Positions 12,301-23,100 of a DNA stretch of 64,000 nt are shown here, piece after piece (position 1 is the stretch's first letter; each line of letters begins with the position of its first letter). Position numbers and translations under genes: made by a program. The notes beneath the pieces are model-generated. The model searched no databases. It was given only the letters and a program-made list of their open reading frames with translations, and was not told the DNA's origin. The DNA is from Simmondsia chinensis (taxonomy: Eukaryota; Streptophyta; Magnoliopsida; Caryophyllales; Simmondsiaceae), in contig JAGTTD010000020.1 of the NCBI GenBank assembly GCA_018398585.1, forward strand, positions 20,742,350-20,806,349, in the 5' to 3' direction.

Positions 12301-13302
12301 CATCAGTGGCTTTGTCATATTTATGGAATAGGTCCTTATTGGTACAAATGTGCCTCGTAGCACTAGTATCTATAACCTACTCTACCGTTTTCGTAACCAC
12401 ATTCACCTCAGAGATCATGAAAACAAACACGCCTAGGTCCTTGGTGAGTTCAGCATGGGGCCTATATTCTATGTGCTTTCTAGGTCTGAACCCTTCTTGC
12501 AGTTCCTTGAGGCATAGCCAGTCATGCCACAAGTCTAGCACGTTTCTTTGTTCCTCTTCTGGTTATCATCAACATTGTCCATTGGCCTCTTTCCTCAAGA
12601 TTGGCCTTGCTTGCTTCTAGGGCATTCTGCTCAAGCATTAGGATTGCCCTTATTCCAAGGCTTCCTGAACTTGCCTTTCTTTCCCGTATTTTTTGATTCC
12701 ACAAGGTTAGCCACCAAGGAGGAGTGCTCAGCGGACTTCCCCTTGGCTTTTTAATGATTCTGATCTTCCAAGTTAATGTTGGGGTTTAGTTCCTGTAAAG
12801 TTATGTCCTTTTTCTTGTGTTTCAATGAGGCCTTGAACTATCCCAAGAGGGAGGCAATTTTTCAATCAAACCAATAGCTTGGAATGCTTCACAGAATTTC
12901 ATTTCCTCATTTAGTACGCAAGTGCACAAGGTTTCATATTCATGGTTTAGATCAGAATAGTTTTCTCTTTTTTTTTAATCAACCATAGAAAAGGATAGCC
13001 ACTAACTACAAAAGTATTTCTCAAGTGTGCTATCATCAGAGTCATACTTGTTTAACAATGCTTCTCGTATTTTTGTAGTGGTTTTCATATTAGCATTCCC
13101 TACAAGTACGGTTATCCTTTTTGAAATCCTTATTGGACCTCAGTGGGGCTCCATCATTAAACAAAGTATAGTGAACCACTATTTGGCCTAGAAAGAGCTC
13201 CATCTTATCAGCATACATCTTGTAGTTCTTCCCATCCAATGGCTCAGTTTTAGACATATTAGGAATAATAAAGCCCGGGTGAGTCACATTATGATTACTC
13301 AT
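9350..13302 (-). pseudogene. copia-1 gag-pol pseudogene
   Basis: A polyprotein remnant with many stops and frame changes. In coding order: gag start near 13302 (MSNHNVTHPGF...), gag and zinc-knuckle remnants to about 12520, and the protease region at about 12360-12130. Next comes GAG-pre-integrase with LWHARLGHVNF and a CEIC zinc-binding pair (12152-11847). The integrase core follows (11890-11519), with HSDL and RSDIGVEY. RT occupies 10924-10045; the catalytic YVDD position reads DVDN, so it is dead. RNase H with YKRF...YCNANK occupies 10001-9350, ending in a readable EFYTSKQRHIRLRH block in other frames. It cannot be translated as one protein. Confidence 0.85.
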
Positions 13303-13321
13303 TATAATAAAGGACTCAGAT

Positions 13322-14280
13322 TGTTGGTGAAATAAGTGAATGAACGATCAAAATATAAGTTTGTTATTGCAATGAACTTGATTTCAAGACTACAAGAAAG
13401 ATGAAATAAAAGGACACAAGGCAAAGAGATAACCAAAGAAATTGCCGCGTCGTGGGGAATCTACTACCTTAAGTCGTTTATACCCTCATAGAGATGCAAT
13501 GGGATGAATGGCACACCAACCCCTTGGGTTAACATGGCATCCACTTCAGCAATGTATTCTAGGGAGATGCGATGGAGTACGCCCCAACTTGCATAGTAAC
13601 GGAAGAGAGAAGAGAAAAAGAAAGCCATGAAGAAGGAGAAATTATGAGAATTTCATATGTATAATGTAAATCGTGTATCCAATATTTTTTTAGTGTTTCA
13701 AATAAAACCCTAAAGCATGTTATTTATACAGGGAATTCCTTGGAGGTTAAGGAAAAGATCATGGCAAATCCGCCTCAAAAAAGGAATGTGGCGGATATGG
13801 GAGAGCCTAAAAATTCGATCAGTTATGGAGAAGATTAGTTAATGAAAGAGCGGGAAAAAAAAAAAAACATGGTCAAAATGTGTACTTGAGTTCGAGCTTG
13901 TAGCCTCGAACCTCAAGACTGAGAGTATGGACAACTCCTCGAGGTCACCTGGAATACACCTTGAGCTAGAGCCAAAGGCCTCGAGCTCAATCTGACAGCA
14001 AGAATTTATTGCAAGTTTGTTTACAACAACTTAAAAAAAATACAAAGACTTGAAAATAAAAGTATGGGATAGAAAAAGTCCACATCACACCATATTGGCT
14101 CGGCGTAGTGGGCGAGCGCGCATGTTTGGTTCATGAACTCGCTCTAGACCTCACAATACTTTACTAAGTACAATGACAAGGGAATATACAAACTAGACTC
14201 TCCTCAAATAAATTTTCTATGTAGGATTTGGCAAAAACACAGGACTCCAAGATTGAAGCACACTACCTTTAATTCCAACA
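13322..14280 (-). repeat. copia-1 5' LTR
   Basis: 959-bp LTR, TGTTGG...CCAACA, paired with 7725-8711. In element orientation it precedes gag, whose ATG is 20 bases away at 13302. The leader is therefore unusually short. Confidence 0.88.
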
Positions 14281-15083
14281 TAGGTGACCTAGCATGGGCG
14301 ACCCAATGTGGGCAAGTGAAATACACACACCACCTAAAATACACTTGATTATTTAATAGTCCATTCAAGCAGATCTATTTATAATTAGGGGGTATCTCGC
14401 TAGGTGAGTAATTTACACAGATAACAATTGTATAAATCAACTAGTTATACCCATCTTGGGTTATGCACTTAGTACTTACTCACTTGGTACTTATAACCTT
14501 GATACGAAGAATATCATAAGCCAGTAGTTAATATATAAAATTAGGTAATAATAAAATACACCTAAATTAGAAAATTGGACCAGAAAATACCAATTAAGCC
14601 AACTACCCAGGAAGGTGCCATGTCACGTGGCACAAAGAGGTGAGCCCACCCATTTTACAAATGGGATGGATGTGTAAGAAAAGGCATGGACAAATATAAA
14701 AGGGGCAGCATAACATGAGGAAAAGGGATATTTTTCCACAAGAAGGGATCGCACACCTCCTTCCCTCGCTCTCTCTATTAATCATCTCTCCGGAGCAATA
14801 ATTGTTCAAGCCACCTACACTGTTTATGCTAAGTCTTTTATATAAATTATGTCTAGTTATTATCTACTTTCATTACTGTTTCATGAGATTCGTACTAACT
14901 TGAGCGTCAAAGGGGTCACCTATGGGTTACCCCATAGGCTTCTCTAACCGTTTGTTTGAATCTTGTAGGAAATATGAAGTGGGGCATGCAGCTAAAGCTT
15001 GAGTTTAGTTCATCCTTATGAACCCATCTCATGCAGAACTCGAGTATGGTGAATAAGCACAATGACCAAAATCATTGTAAACA
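14281..15083 (+). repeat. LTR (family L1), main part
   Basis: Continuation of the LTR begun at 7710. It matches 28880-29732 over its whole length. It contains a promoter-like gacaaatataaaagggg (about 14691-14707) and ends ...attgtaaaca. The next bases (ttttagcaccgtctgtgggaa) resemble a primer-binding site of the type found in some gypsy elements. This is therefore probably a 5' LTR whose interior is lost or replaced by the tandem array that follows. Confidence 0.7.
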
Positions 15084-15084
15084 T

Positions 15085-15104
15085 TTTAGCACCGTCTGTG
15101 GGAA
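15085..15104 (+). other. Primer-binding-site-like sequence
   Basis: Reads tttagcaccgtctgtgggaa immediately after the LTR end. It resembles the TTGGCGCCGTCTGTGGGAA motif that follows LTRs of some plant Ty3/gypsy elements, with substitutions. It supports 14281-15083 being a 5' LTR. Confidence 0.55.
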
Positions 15105-15249
15105 GAATCATAAGTTCATGCCAAACTTGATATTTCTTGTAAGACTCAAGCATTCAAGTATCAAGAAAGTTAAATTTCAACATTTATTTTGAATTTCTTG
15201 ACATTCTTTATGATAGGAAGAAACTTATCCAAATAAAATTGATAAAGGC

Positions 15250-16305
15250 GGCTTGATTGAATAAGGCTACGTATAGCTACATGATCTATGCCCCTTTTTT
15301 TAATCTTTCTTTTGATAATAAATATAAAACATCAATACGGTACCTAAAATTCTTCAAGAGCTTCGTTTTTATATATAACTCAATTCATAACTCTTTGCGC
15401 AATTGAAAGTTGTGCTCGTTTTAAGTTACAATGTGCGCTACCTAGCCAAAATTTAGTACGCAAGCCCACTTCATTTTTCGTATGTTTTCTTTTATCACAA
15501 ATTCGAAATATTGCCATAGTTACCTAGAACTCTTCAGGAGTTTTGTTTTTATATATAATTTAATCTATAACTCTTCATGCATTGAATGTTACACCCTGTT
15601 TTAAATTGTAAGGTAAGTTGTATATCTTACTTGTGCATGGCATGTCCACTTCATTTTTCATATACTTTATTTGATCAGAAGCTCGAAATATCATCATAGG
15701 CACCTAAAACTCTTCAAGATATTTATTTTTATATATAATTCGATCCCTAAGTCCTCACTAATTTAAAGTGCACCCATTTTAAGTTGTAAGATAAGTTATA
15801 CAACTTGCTTGCATTTGGCAGGCCCAGTTCACTTTTTATATATTTTCTTTGATCAAACATGCTCAAAATTGCTATAGGTACCTGGAATTATTTAGGAGCT
15901 TTGTTTTACTATGTAATCCGATCCGTAACTCTTCATGAATTGAAAATTATGCCCATTTAAATTTGTAAGGTAAATTACCAAATCAAAACGCTTTCTTTGA
16001 TTCAAAAATTTGAGAAATCATTCTAGTTGCATTGAAATCTTCAAGAGTGTTGTTTTGATAGGTGATTGGACTTGTAGCTCCTTAAAGATTAAGAGTTTTT
16101 TTAACCCGCAAAGTCAAGTTATATAAGTCGCCAATCACTATTATGTCGGAGAAATTCCAACCATGTCTTTGTTACTTTTCTTTAAAATATGAGAAACTAG
16201 TATGGCTGCATAGAGCTCTTCAAGAGCTTCGTTTTCATATGTGATTTGCTCTATAACTTCTTATGGATAAAAAATATGTCCACTTAAAATTATATGATAC
16301 TTTAT
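15250..16305. repeat. Diverged ~180-bp tandem array
   Basis: Five to six head-to-tail copies of a unit that opens with tacctaaaactcttcaagag and then gttttTATATATAA. It continues with cataactcttcatgaattgaa, then the block cccattttaagttgtaag, then cccacttca plus a T-rich part ending gatcaaa. Equivalent positions are 15341, 15521, 15701, 15879, 16028 and 16207, so the spacings are 180, 180, 178, 149 and 179. A partial copy precedes the first. Identity between units is moderate. The period is in the usual range for plant satellites. I see no coding potential. Confidence 0.8.
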
Positions 16306-16690
16306 TGCTGGAAAAATTATACAAACTAACATTTAGTTTTATAGGAGAGTTGTATCACACATTAGAAAAATTGTGTAGATAATCTTTTTCTTAACTGGTA
16401 CATTTATTTTTCGAAAAATAATTTTCAAACCTGTTTTGTAACCTACCTTACCTAATTACCATGGCTGGGTTTAAATGAAACCAAATAATGATTGTTGGAC
16501 ATTAAAGTTATAGCTATTAGAAATTCATTGTTATCGTTACATTGGTCACTATTAATACAGCCTTTTACTATTAATATATAGGCACACCCTTAACTGGGAG
16601 TGGTCTCCCCATATCTCTCTCTCTTTATAATGAAATTTGCTCTCTCCCACGTTGTTCCTTTTCCCACTCCCCATTTCCCTCATTCTATTA
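16306..16690 (+). repeat. 380-bp direct repeat, left copy (LTR-like)
   Basis: Closely similar to 24376-24741 (shared blocks such as ggagagttgtatcacacatt and ttggtcactattaatacagc). Both copies start with TG and include a TATA-like ctctttataatg near the end. It may be an LTR, or its 5' part, of an element spanning about 16306-24741. TG...CA ends and duplications were not found at both sides, so this remains tentative. Confidence 0.6.
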
Positions 16691-17178
16691 CTATCATCTC
16701 TCTCGCTCTCTCTCTCATTTGCCTGTTGTAAAAAAGGAATTGGAGAACATTATAGGTCTTCGGCATATCAATTGATGGGGAAGGAAAAATTCTTTGTTTT
16801 TCTAAATCCTTTACGTGGTTTCCTGTGAGTATTATTGAAAACTCACACCAATTGTTCGATAAAATTCCCCAGGGAATTTCCAAACGAAAAGTCCGTTGCA
16901 AAGTTCCAATTTATAGATCTAGACTTTGGGCAAAGTTCAAGGCACTTCTACCCGGCAATTAACGAGTGCACGTTACGAGTTGGATCGCGTTAATCCTAGA
17001 GGACGGCCGCCCATTATACTGTATGCACCGGAGCAGCGGCGAAATCGTTTTTTAGGACAGTGGTTCTGTGTAGTACACAGTGAAGTTCTTCAGGTGATTT
17101 TGTGTTTGGAGTTTTGCGATTTTATCAATTGGTTAGTAAAATGAAATGGAGAAGTTTATGCCTTTGTTGATTGATAAC
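16691..17178. other. Non-coding segment left of the gag-protease copia
   Basis: Begins with a CT-rich microsatellite (ctctctcgctctctctctc near 16698), then unique sequence without a supported gene. If 16306-16690 is part of an LTR, this is its downstream part or the element leader. It is interrupted at 17179 by the copia element. Confidence 0.4.
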
Positions 17179-17791
17179 TGTTAGGTTATGTCTCAAATTA
17201 TTTGTTTTATTTTTATATGGGGCTTTCGTGGGGTCACCGATCGATCGGGAGGGAAAGCAGATCGATCGGGTGATTTAAGGAAAGGATTTGGATTTTTGGC
17301 CGTGGTGGGGCCGATCGATTGGGACCCCGATTGATTGGGACCCTCCCGATCTATCGGGACCCTTGTTGCGCTGGCCCTAATTATTTTTTATAAATAAGGG
17401 CTTAGGGTTTTCGGTTTAGGTGAGAAGTTTCTCCCATTCAGATCTAATCAAAGTGAAGTGAGCCGCCATTAAGAAAAAGAGGTGATTTCATAATTCCTCC
17501 AAGATATTCGAGTGCTACGAGAGTTCAGAGGGAGTGATTGTAATTCTTCCATAGATCTTGTTTGGGAAGTGTCGTTATAATTCTTCCGTTCAGTTAACAA
17601 AGAATCTCCATCTCCGCCCGTGGTTTTCTCCCCTCTCGATTGTAGAGGGGTTTCCACATAAATATTGTGTGTTTTTGTTTTGTTCTTTCTTTCTCCATAT
17701 TTGTTTACTTCTCGTTTTGCGTGAGTCATATTATTTGAATCGAATCAAATTACCAGGGTTTACGCTTCCGCATTAGGATCTTTTCCTTACA
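17179..17791 (+). repeat. 5' LTR of the gag-protease copia
   Basis: Contains a cluster of 14-bp palindrome-like motifs around ccgatcgatcggg (about 17237-17362). This lies just upstream of a TATA-like tttttataaataaggg (about 17386-17401). See the matching 3' LTR. Confidence 0.88.
17236..17401 (+). promoter_or_regulatory. LTR promoter with repeated GATCGATC palindromes
   Basis: Five versions of (C)CCGATCGATCGGG or near variants occur within 130 bp, followed by tataaataag. The 3' LTR keeps four of them at 19640-19713. The palindromes look like repeated binding sites in U3 upstream of the LTR promoter, but no factor can be named from sequence. Confidence 0.5.
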
Positions 17792-17794
17792 AAT

Positions 17795-17806
17795 TGGTAT
17801 CAGAGC
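17795..17806 (+). other. Primer-binding site, initiator-Met tRNA type
   Basis: tggtatcagagc, the standard Ty1/copia primer site, lies three bases after the 5' LTR end. It marks the LTR/interior border. Confidence 0.85.
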
Positions 17807-17829
17807 CCTGTTTATTTCGATTTGATAAT

Positions 17830-19506
17830 ATGACGTCCGCAATTAGATCCGAAATTAAGAAGTTTGGTGGTCAAGGGAGCTTCAGCTTATGGCAGGTTCG
17901 CGTTAAGGGCCTCTTGACTCAGAATGGCATGAAGAAAGCTTTAGATGGGAAAGAGAAGAAATCAGAGAATCTTACAGAAGCACAATGGGAGGAATTGGAT
18001 GAGAAGGCGCTCACAGCAATTCAGATGTGTCTTACCGATGACGTTTTGACAGAAGTTCTGGAAGTGAAGACCGCTAAGGAGTTCTGGGAGAAATTGCAGG
18101 ATATGTTCTGTTTCAAGTCTGTCTCCAACAAACTCGCAGTTAATTGCCGGTTGTTCACGTTTCGTATGTCAGAAGGTATGTCACTTAAGAACCACGTCAA
18201 TGAATTTAATTCAATTATTCAAGATTTGAAAGAATTGGATGATGTTCCTAAGGATGAAGATCAGGCAATGTTGTTTTTATGTTCTCTCTCTACTTCATAT
18301 AAGGGTTTTGTCGAAAGCATAATTTATGGGGGTAGACAAACCATATCTGTTGATGAAGTTAAGAGAAACCTACTGAGTAAAGAACGAGTAGATAGGGAAT
18401 TATCTGACTCTGTGTATAACTTAGGTAGTGGTTTATTTGTGAGGGAGAGAACCGAGTATGATCATAGTGGAAATAAGTCTAAGTCTAGGTATCAAGACCT
18501 AACCTGTAACTACTGTCGTAAGAAAGGGCACATTAAGAAAGACTGTTTTAAGCTTAAGAGAAAATTAGAAGCAAATAACAGGTTTGACCAGAGATCCATA
18601 GCAGCTAGTATTGTGAATGTTGAGAATGAAGATTTTCTATTGTCTGTGTCTGAACCTCAGTTCAACTTGAAAGATAGTTGGTTTTTAGATTCGGGTTGCT
18701 CCTATCATGTTTGTCCCAACCGGGATTGGTTTTCCACATACGAGTCTGTTCGAGGTGGAGTTTCTTTGATGGGTAATGATAATCCATGCAAAGTTCTGGA
18801 TATAGGATCAATTCGTTTTAGGATGTTCGATGGCACTATCAGGGTTTTGGACGATGTTCGTCATGTTCCTGATTTGAAGAAAAATCTCATCTCTTTGGGT
18901 ACTCTTGAATCTAAAGGGTACAGGTACACAGCTGAAGCTAGAGTTTTGAAGGTCGTTAAGGGTGCATTGACAGTTATGAAGGGCAGAAGATCAGATACGT
19001 TGTATGAACTTGTCAGTTCCACAGTTGTTAGATCTGTTGCAGTATCTTCATCATCCTTGTTGACAGAACCAGAGATCACAAATTTAGGACGTTTGAGATT
19101 GGATCGTTCAGGTGATAGGTGTCTGTCTGAGCACAGTGTAAGGGGTTCTTTGTGTGGTCAGTCCAGAGGACTGCTGGTATGTGAACAAGGGATTTATGTC
19201 AAGCAGAAAGGTTTTCTCTTCAAAAAATTCCTGACGAGACGTGTCACGTTTAGTGAGTCTTCATTATTGTTATCTCTACAGAAGATGTCATTAGTTATTT
19301 GTGATTCAGGTCAGGTGAGTAAGCCAGAGGGAGTTCAGTTCAGTAGCACAGTTCAGCAGCGGGTGGCTGTTTCAGTTGATGTGTCAAGAGCCAATTCAGA
19401 GAAGAAGATTGACATTACTGATAATCTCTTACATATGTTCACTCAGTTTCTACCTAGCAGGAAGTTCAAGCTTCGCATGGTTAGGTTTCGTACTTCGTTG
19501 TGTTAA
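17830..19506 (+). CDS. Copia gag-protease polyprotein, truncated
   Basis: 558 codons plus stop. I place the start at the first ATG (17830, MTSAIRSEIKKF); the frame is open further upstream only through the primer site. Residues about 10-200 are a UBN2/copia-type capsid (SLWQVRVKGLL, FWEKLQDMF). A CCHC zinc knuckle lies at C226-C239 (CNYCRKKGHIKKDC). The aspartic protease motif DSG is at 287-289 (FLDSGCSYHVC). Then come RHVPDLKKNLISLG and a degenerate pre-integrase segment that lacks the usual LWHxRLGH. The last ~130 residues are not recognisable, and integrase and RT are absent. The frame is intact and the LTRs are close, suggesting recent activity in trans with help from an autonomous relative. 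Confidence 0.85.
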   Translation: MTSAIRSEIKKFGGQGSFSLWQVRVKGLLTQNGMKKALDGKEKKSENLTEAQWEELDEKALTAIQMCLTDDVLTEVLEVKTAKEFWEKLQDMFCFKSVSNKLAVNCRLFTFRMSEGMSLKNHVNEFNSIIQDLKELDDVPKDEDQAMLFLCSLSTSYKGFVESIIYGGRQTISVDEVKRNLLSKERVDRELSDSVYNLGSGLFVRERTEYDHSGNKSKSRYQDLTCNYCRKKGHIKKDCFKLKRKLEANNRFDQRSIAASIVNVENEDFLLSVSEPQFNLKDSWFLDSGCSYHVCPNRDWFSTYESVRGGVSLMGNDNPCKVLDIGSIRFRMFDGTIRVLDDVRHVPDLKKNLISLGTLESKGYRYTAEARVLKVVKGALTVMKGRRSDTLYELVSSTVVRSVAVSSSSLLTEPEITNLGRLRLDRSGDRCLSEHSVRGSLCGQSRGLLVCEQGIYVKQKGFLFKKFLTRRVTFSESSLLLSLQKMSLVICDSGQVSKPEGVQFSSTVQQRVAVSVDVSRANSEKKIDITDNLLHMFTQFLPSRKFKLRMVRFRTSLC

Positions 19507-19581
19507 CCCCGTGTGTGGGGGTTTTGTGGAGAAGGTGGAGGAAATTCTTTTATGTATGTAATTTGAGCCAAGGTGGAGATT

Positions 19582-20140
19582 TGTTTGGTTATGTCTCAAA
19601 TTACTTATTTTATTTTTATATGGGGCTTCCGTGGGGTCACCGATCGATCGGGAGGGAAAGCCGATCGATTGGGACCCCGATCGATCGGCACCCTCCCGAT
19701 CGATCGGGAGCCTTGTTGCGCCGGCCCTAATTATTTTCTATAAATAAGGGCTTAGGGTTTTCGGTAGAGGTGAGAAGTTTCTCCCATTCAAATCCAATCA
19801 AAGTGAGGTGAGCCGCCATTAAGAAAAAGAGGTGATTTCGTAATTCCTCCAAGATATTTGAGTGCTACGAGAGTTCAAAGGGAGTGATTGTAATTCTTCC
19901 ATATATCTCGTTTGGGAAGTGTCGTTTTAATTCTTCCGTTCAGTTAATAAAGAATCTCTATCTCCGCCCGTGGTTTTCTCCCCTTTCGATTGTAGAGTGG
20001 TTTCCACATAAATATTGTGTGTTCCTGTTTTGTTCTTTCTTTCTCCATATTTGTTTACTTCACGTTTTGCGTGAGTTATATTATTTGAATCGAATCAAGT
20101 TGCAAGGGTTTTTCGCTTCCGCATTAAGATTTCCCTAACA
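19582..20140 (+). repeat. 3' LTR of the gag-protease copia
   Basis: Closely matches 17179-17791 apart from a 54-bp gap and scattered substitutions. It is preceded by the purine-rich tract gccaaggtggaga at about 19567. Confidence 0.88.
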
Positions 20141-20160
20141 AATTGGTATCATAGCATATC
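20141..20160 (+). other. Second primer-site-like sequence after the 3' LTR
   Basis: Immediately after the 3' LTR comes aattggtatcatagcatatc, the same context as the 5' LTR/primer-site border with one change (cataGC for cagaGC). A primer site after a 3' LTR suggests a tandem LTR-interior-LTR-interior arrangement left by recombination. Confidence 0.6.
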
Positions 20161-23100
20161 AGATTTGTTCACGTTTCTTTTCAATAACTTACCAGATTGA
20201 TCGAATTTTGTAGACCTTGAGACATGGAAGATGGCCATTACATTTATCCGGGCAAGTATAAAAAGCTATTGATTGACATGATTCACTAAAGCTAAAGCAT
20301 AGGTAAAACATGTTTAGAAATAGATAATGGTGTGCTATAAGGTTTTATTTTCGGATTTTTTTTTTTTTTTTTTTTGGGTTTCTGATGTAATAACTTTGTT
20401 TGGTTAGAGTTTAAAAACCCCATGGCACCTTATAGTGATTGACAATTTAAGTATTTGTTGAAAAAGTTATATATGAGTATGATTAAAATGTTCTACATTA
20501 GAGTTATGAAAGAAAAGAGCCTTTGATTGTTGCATTCTAGAGTCAATATCATGGAATTTAATAGCAGTTTGTAGAAGTGAGCATAATGGATTCAAGTAAT
20601 GGGTACAACAAATACATTGAAGCTTTTAGGGAACTTAAATTGCTTCAAAGCTCTATTCTTGTGAAAATTTGATGAAATGACACACAATCATTGACTTCAA
20701 TGCTTCATTGAAACTATATATGTATAATGGCCGCAAGCTACAGAATTACTGTCGCATGAATGGCTGGCTTGTTGAAATTTTATGAGCAATCTATTAAAGG
20801 TATGTTAAGACCTTGTATAGAACTAGTTATTAGCTTATTAAGAGCCCTCAAATGGCTCATTGTTAGCTCAACAATGGACTGTGGATGGCTCATTAGTAGC
20901 TCAAGTAGCTTGGCTAAGTAGTGAGCTTAACTCTATGCCGAGCTTGGCTAGCTACAGAGCTTGACTTGCCTCCATAATGAGCTTGACTCGGGTCGATAAA
21001 ACTAAGTATGGAGTGCGCCAGTGTCTTGTTGAACTGAGTTCAAATAAAAATTCAAAAGCCTAATTAAGGTCTATGTCAAACTCCAACTTGTGAATGCATA
21101 TCAAGCTTGTGTGGGGAAAAAAAAAAGAAAGAAAAAAGAAAGGGGAGTTGATTAACTTGATAACTCACTCATAATTAAAAAAGGCACCATCAAAGTTGTG
21201 ATAAATCTTACTTCTATCTATAATTTTTTGATTATAATGAGTTCTGATATAGGAAGGAGCTTGTGGGTATAGTAACAGTGCCATTACTCTTACTATCTAC
21301 TATACATGTGTGCTGTGGCTCAACTTTTGAGCCTTATATGACATTAATGAAAAGATGTTTTGTCTTGAAGTGAGAAACCTTTAGGTACATCTGATAGGTG
21401 GAGCAATTCGGTGTTAATCGCTTGTTCAACCTTATGTGTGGTCGGTTGAGAATTTAATGCAGATTCCTTTTTTTGGTGAAGCGATTTCGGAGTTAAATTG
21501 CTCGAGCTTGACCTGGTTGGTGGTTGGAGGAAAGTTCATTGTTTTGATTATGTTTTGATGTTGTTTTGAACATCTGTGCATGGTACTAGTGCTACAGTTG
21601 TGTGTCAAACCATGCCATATGGAAATTGAACTATGTGCTTTTTCAATTTTCTATGTGATTGTCCTGGTTAATACATGTTTGATGCTTGAGGTTGTTTGCG
21701 AACGTGTTAGAATGAAGTTTTGAACCTAGAGTGGCAACTCTTAGGTTAGGCATGTCGAGTTGCACAATCTTGAATTCCTTATTTGGGTAAAGCATGGTAT
21801 ATTTGAGTTTTAATCATGAAATTAATCTTGTATGTGAGGGTTGTTTTCCTTGCATATTTGGAGTGACTAAGTGAAACAGTTGATCTTGTAAAGGGCTAAT
21901 AGGACTTATGAGATTTTGTGAAAATCCATAGGTGATTTGTATATTAGTGATGATGTGTCTCATGTGTTTGCCATGGCTGGCTATGTTTGAAGCAAGTTAA
22001 ACATATGTTCTTGAAATGATGAAAAACTTGTTATTTTGAGTGTTGAAATATTTCTCTTTTAAGCAGAATGTGCTGCTACAAGTTGTTATAGACTGTCAAC
22101 TGCTATATGTTATTATTGCTGCTGCTGATTATGATATTCACTTGCTAAATGTTGATGCTCATACTGAATTTGGTGCTGTCCATATTAGTTTTGGGCTGTA
22201 TATTGTGTACATACTATAGATTATGACTATATGCTACTGAATTTGTTCTTACTGTAATATTGTGCAACTGTTATTTTTTACGCTGTTTATGCTGAATTTG
22301 CTATGTTTTGCTGAATTTCAGCTTGTGGTTTGCAAAAGCATGATATGCCCGAGTCATATGTGGACTTGATGATGTCTTTGGAGACTATTATGCCCTTAGG
22401 TCATTGTTTCATGCCCTCTTTTCTAGTATTGAGAAAAAAAGTAATGTACAGGTCATATAAGAACCTTGATTAATCATGGGCCTGGTATTCAGCTTATTTC
22501 TAGATACCTTATTTGGGTTACTGTCATATGTTGTATGCTCATGTTAGTCATTTGGATGACATACTATATGAACCTAGTGTTCACTCGATGAGGAGAAAAA
22601 CGTGGCATTGTGTTACAACATTATATTGAAGTGCTCTAATTAAATTATTAAGGTACTGGTAAAGTACTATGAATGAGGTTTACATCGTAATAGACTCCTT
22701 ATTGTGTTGGATGTCCGATATAAATAAAAGATATTCTACTCATGACAATGAGATGAAAAATATTATACTAATGACAATGTATTTAGGCTCATTAGTGAGC
22801 TATATTTCGAGACACCCCTATGAAACCTATATTGTTTAGTTGTCCTTTAAGATAGTTCACAGATAGAAAAATTGATTGGGCTAGGAATGTAGTGTGAGAC
22901 ATTCCATTGTAGGGGTTGTAAAAGCACTTGAAAGCCTATGAGTTGTGTTGTCTAATCATAATATTTTTTGCTTATTATGTTTTGTCAATGTTTGCTAGTT
23001 ATAGCTAGCGTATGGAAATTAATTATGATAGAAACATTATTTTGGTGACTGTCAAAAGTCAGTGTGAATAGCTTGATGATGCTAATACTTGGACTTGCGA

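Larger units (their letters stand above)
7725..14280 (-). mobile_element. Decayed Ty1/copia retrotransposon (copia-1)
   Basis: A full-length element with LTRs at 7725-8711 and 13322-14280 that start TGTTGG and end CCAACA. It is coded on the minus strand, so the 5' LTR is on the right. The internal region (8712-13321) carries remnants of gag, protease, integrase, RT and RNase H in the copia order. A purine-rich tract next to the left LTR (minus strand: ccatgagggggat) fits the polypurine tract. The primer site next to the right LTR is not the usual initiator-Met type; the minus strand reads atctgagtcc just after the LTR. It is inserted in an LTR of another family (see 7710 and 14281). Related copies: 49320-53749 and an LTR remnant around 40800-41365. 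Confidence 0.88.
17179..20140 (+). mobile_element. Copia-type non-autonomous retrotransposon with gag-protease only
   Basis: LTRs at 17179-17791 (613 bp) and 19582-20140 (559 bp) are very similar. Both start TGTT(A/T)GGTTATGTCTC and end in ACA. An initiator-Met primer site (tggtatcagagc, 17795-17806) follows the 5' LTR. A purine-rich tract (ccaaggtggagat) precedes the 3' LTR. The interior is 1.8 kb and holds one long open frame (gag, zinc knuckle, aspartic protease), with no integrase, RT or RNase H. This resembles non-autonomous LTR elements that keep only gag functions (TR-GAG type). The 54-bp LTR length difference is one indel between GATCGATC motifs. No matching 5-bp duplication is seen (ataac versus aattg). 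Confidence 0.85.

Noticed and set aside
15339..16305. CRISPR-like array
   Set aside because: Units are about 180 bp, diverged and contiguous without short repeat/spacer alternation; the DNA is plant nuclear.
17794..17829. Gag starting at 17794
   Set aside because: That start is a TTG inside the primer-binding site; the first ATG is at 17830.
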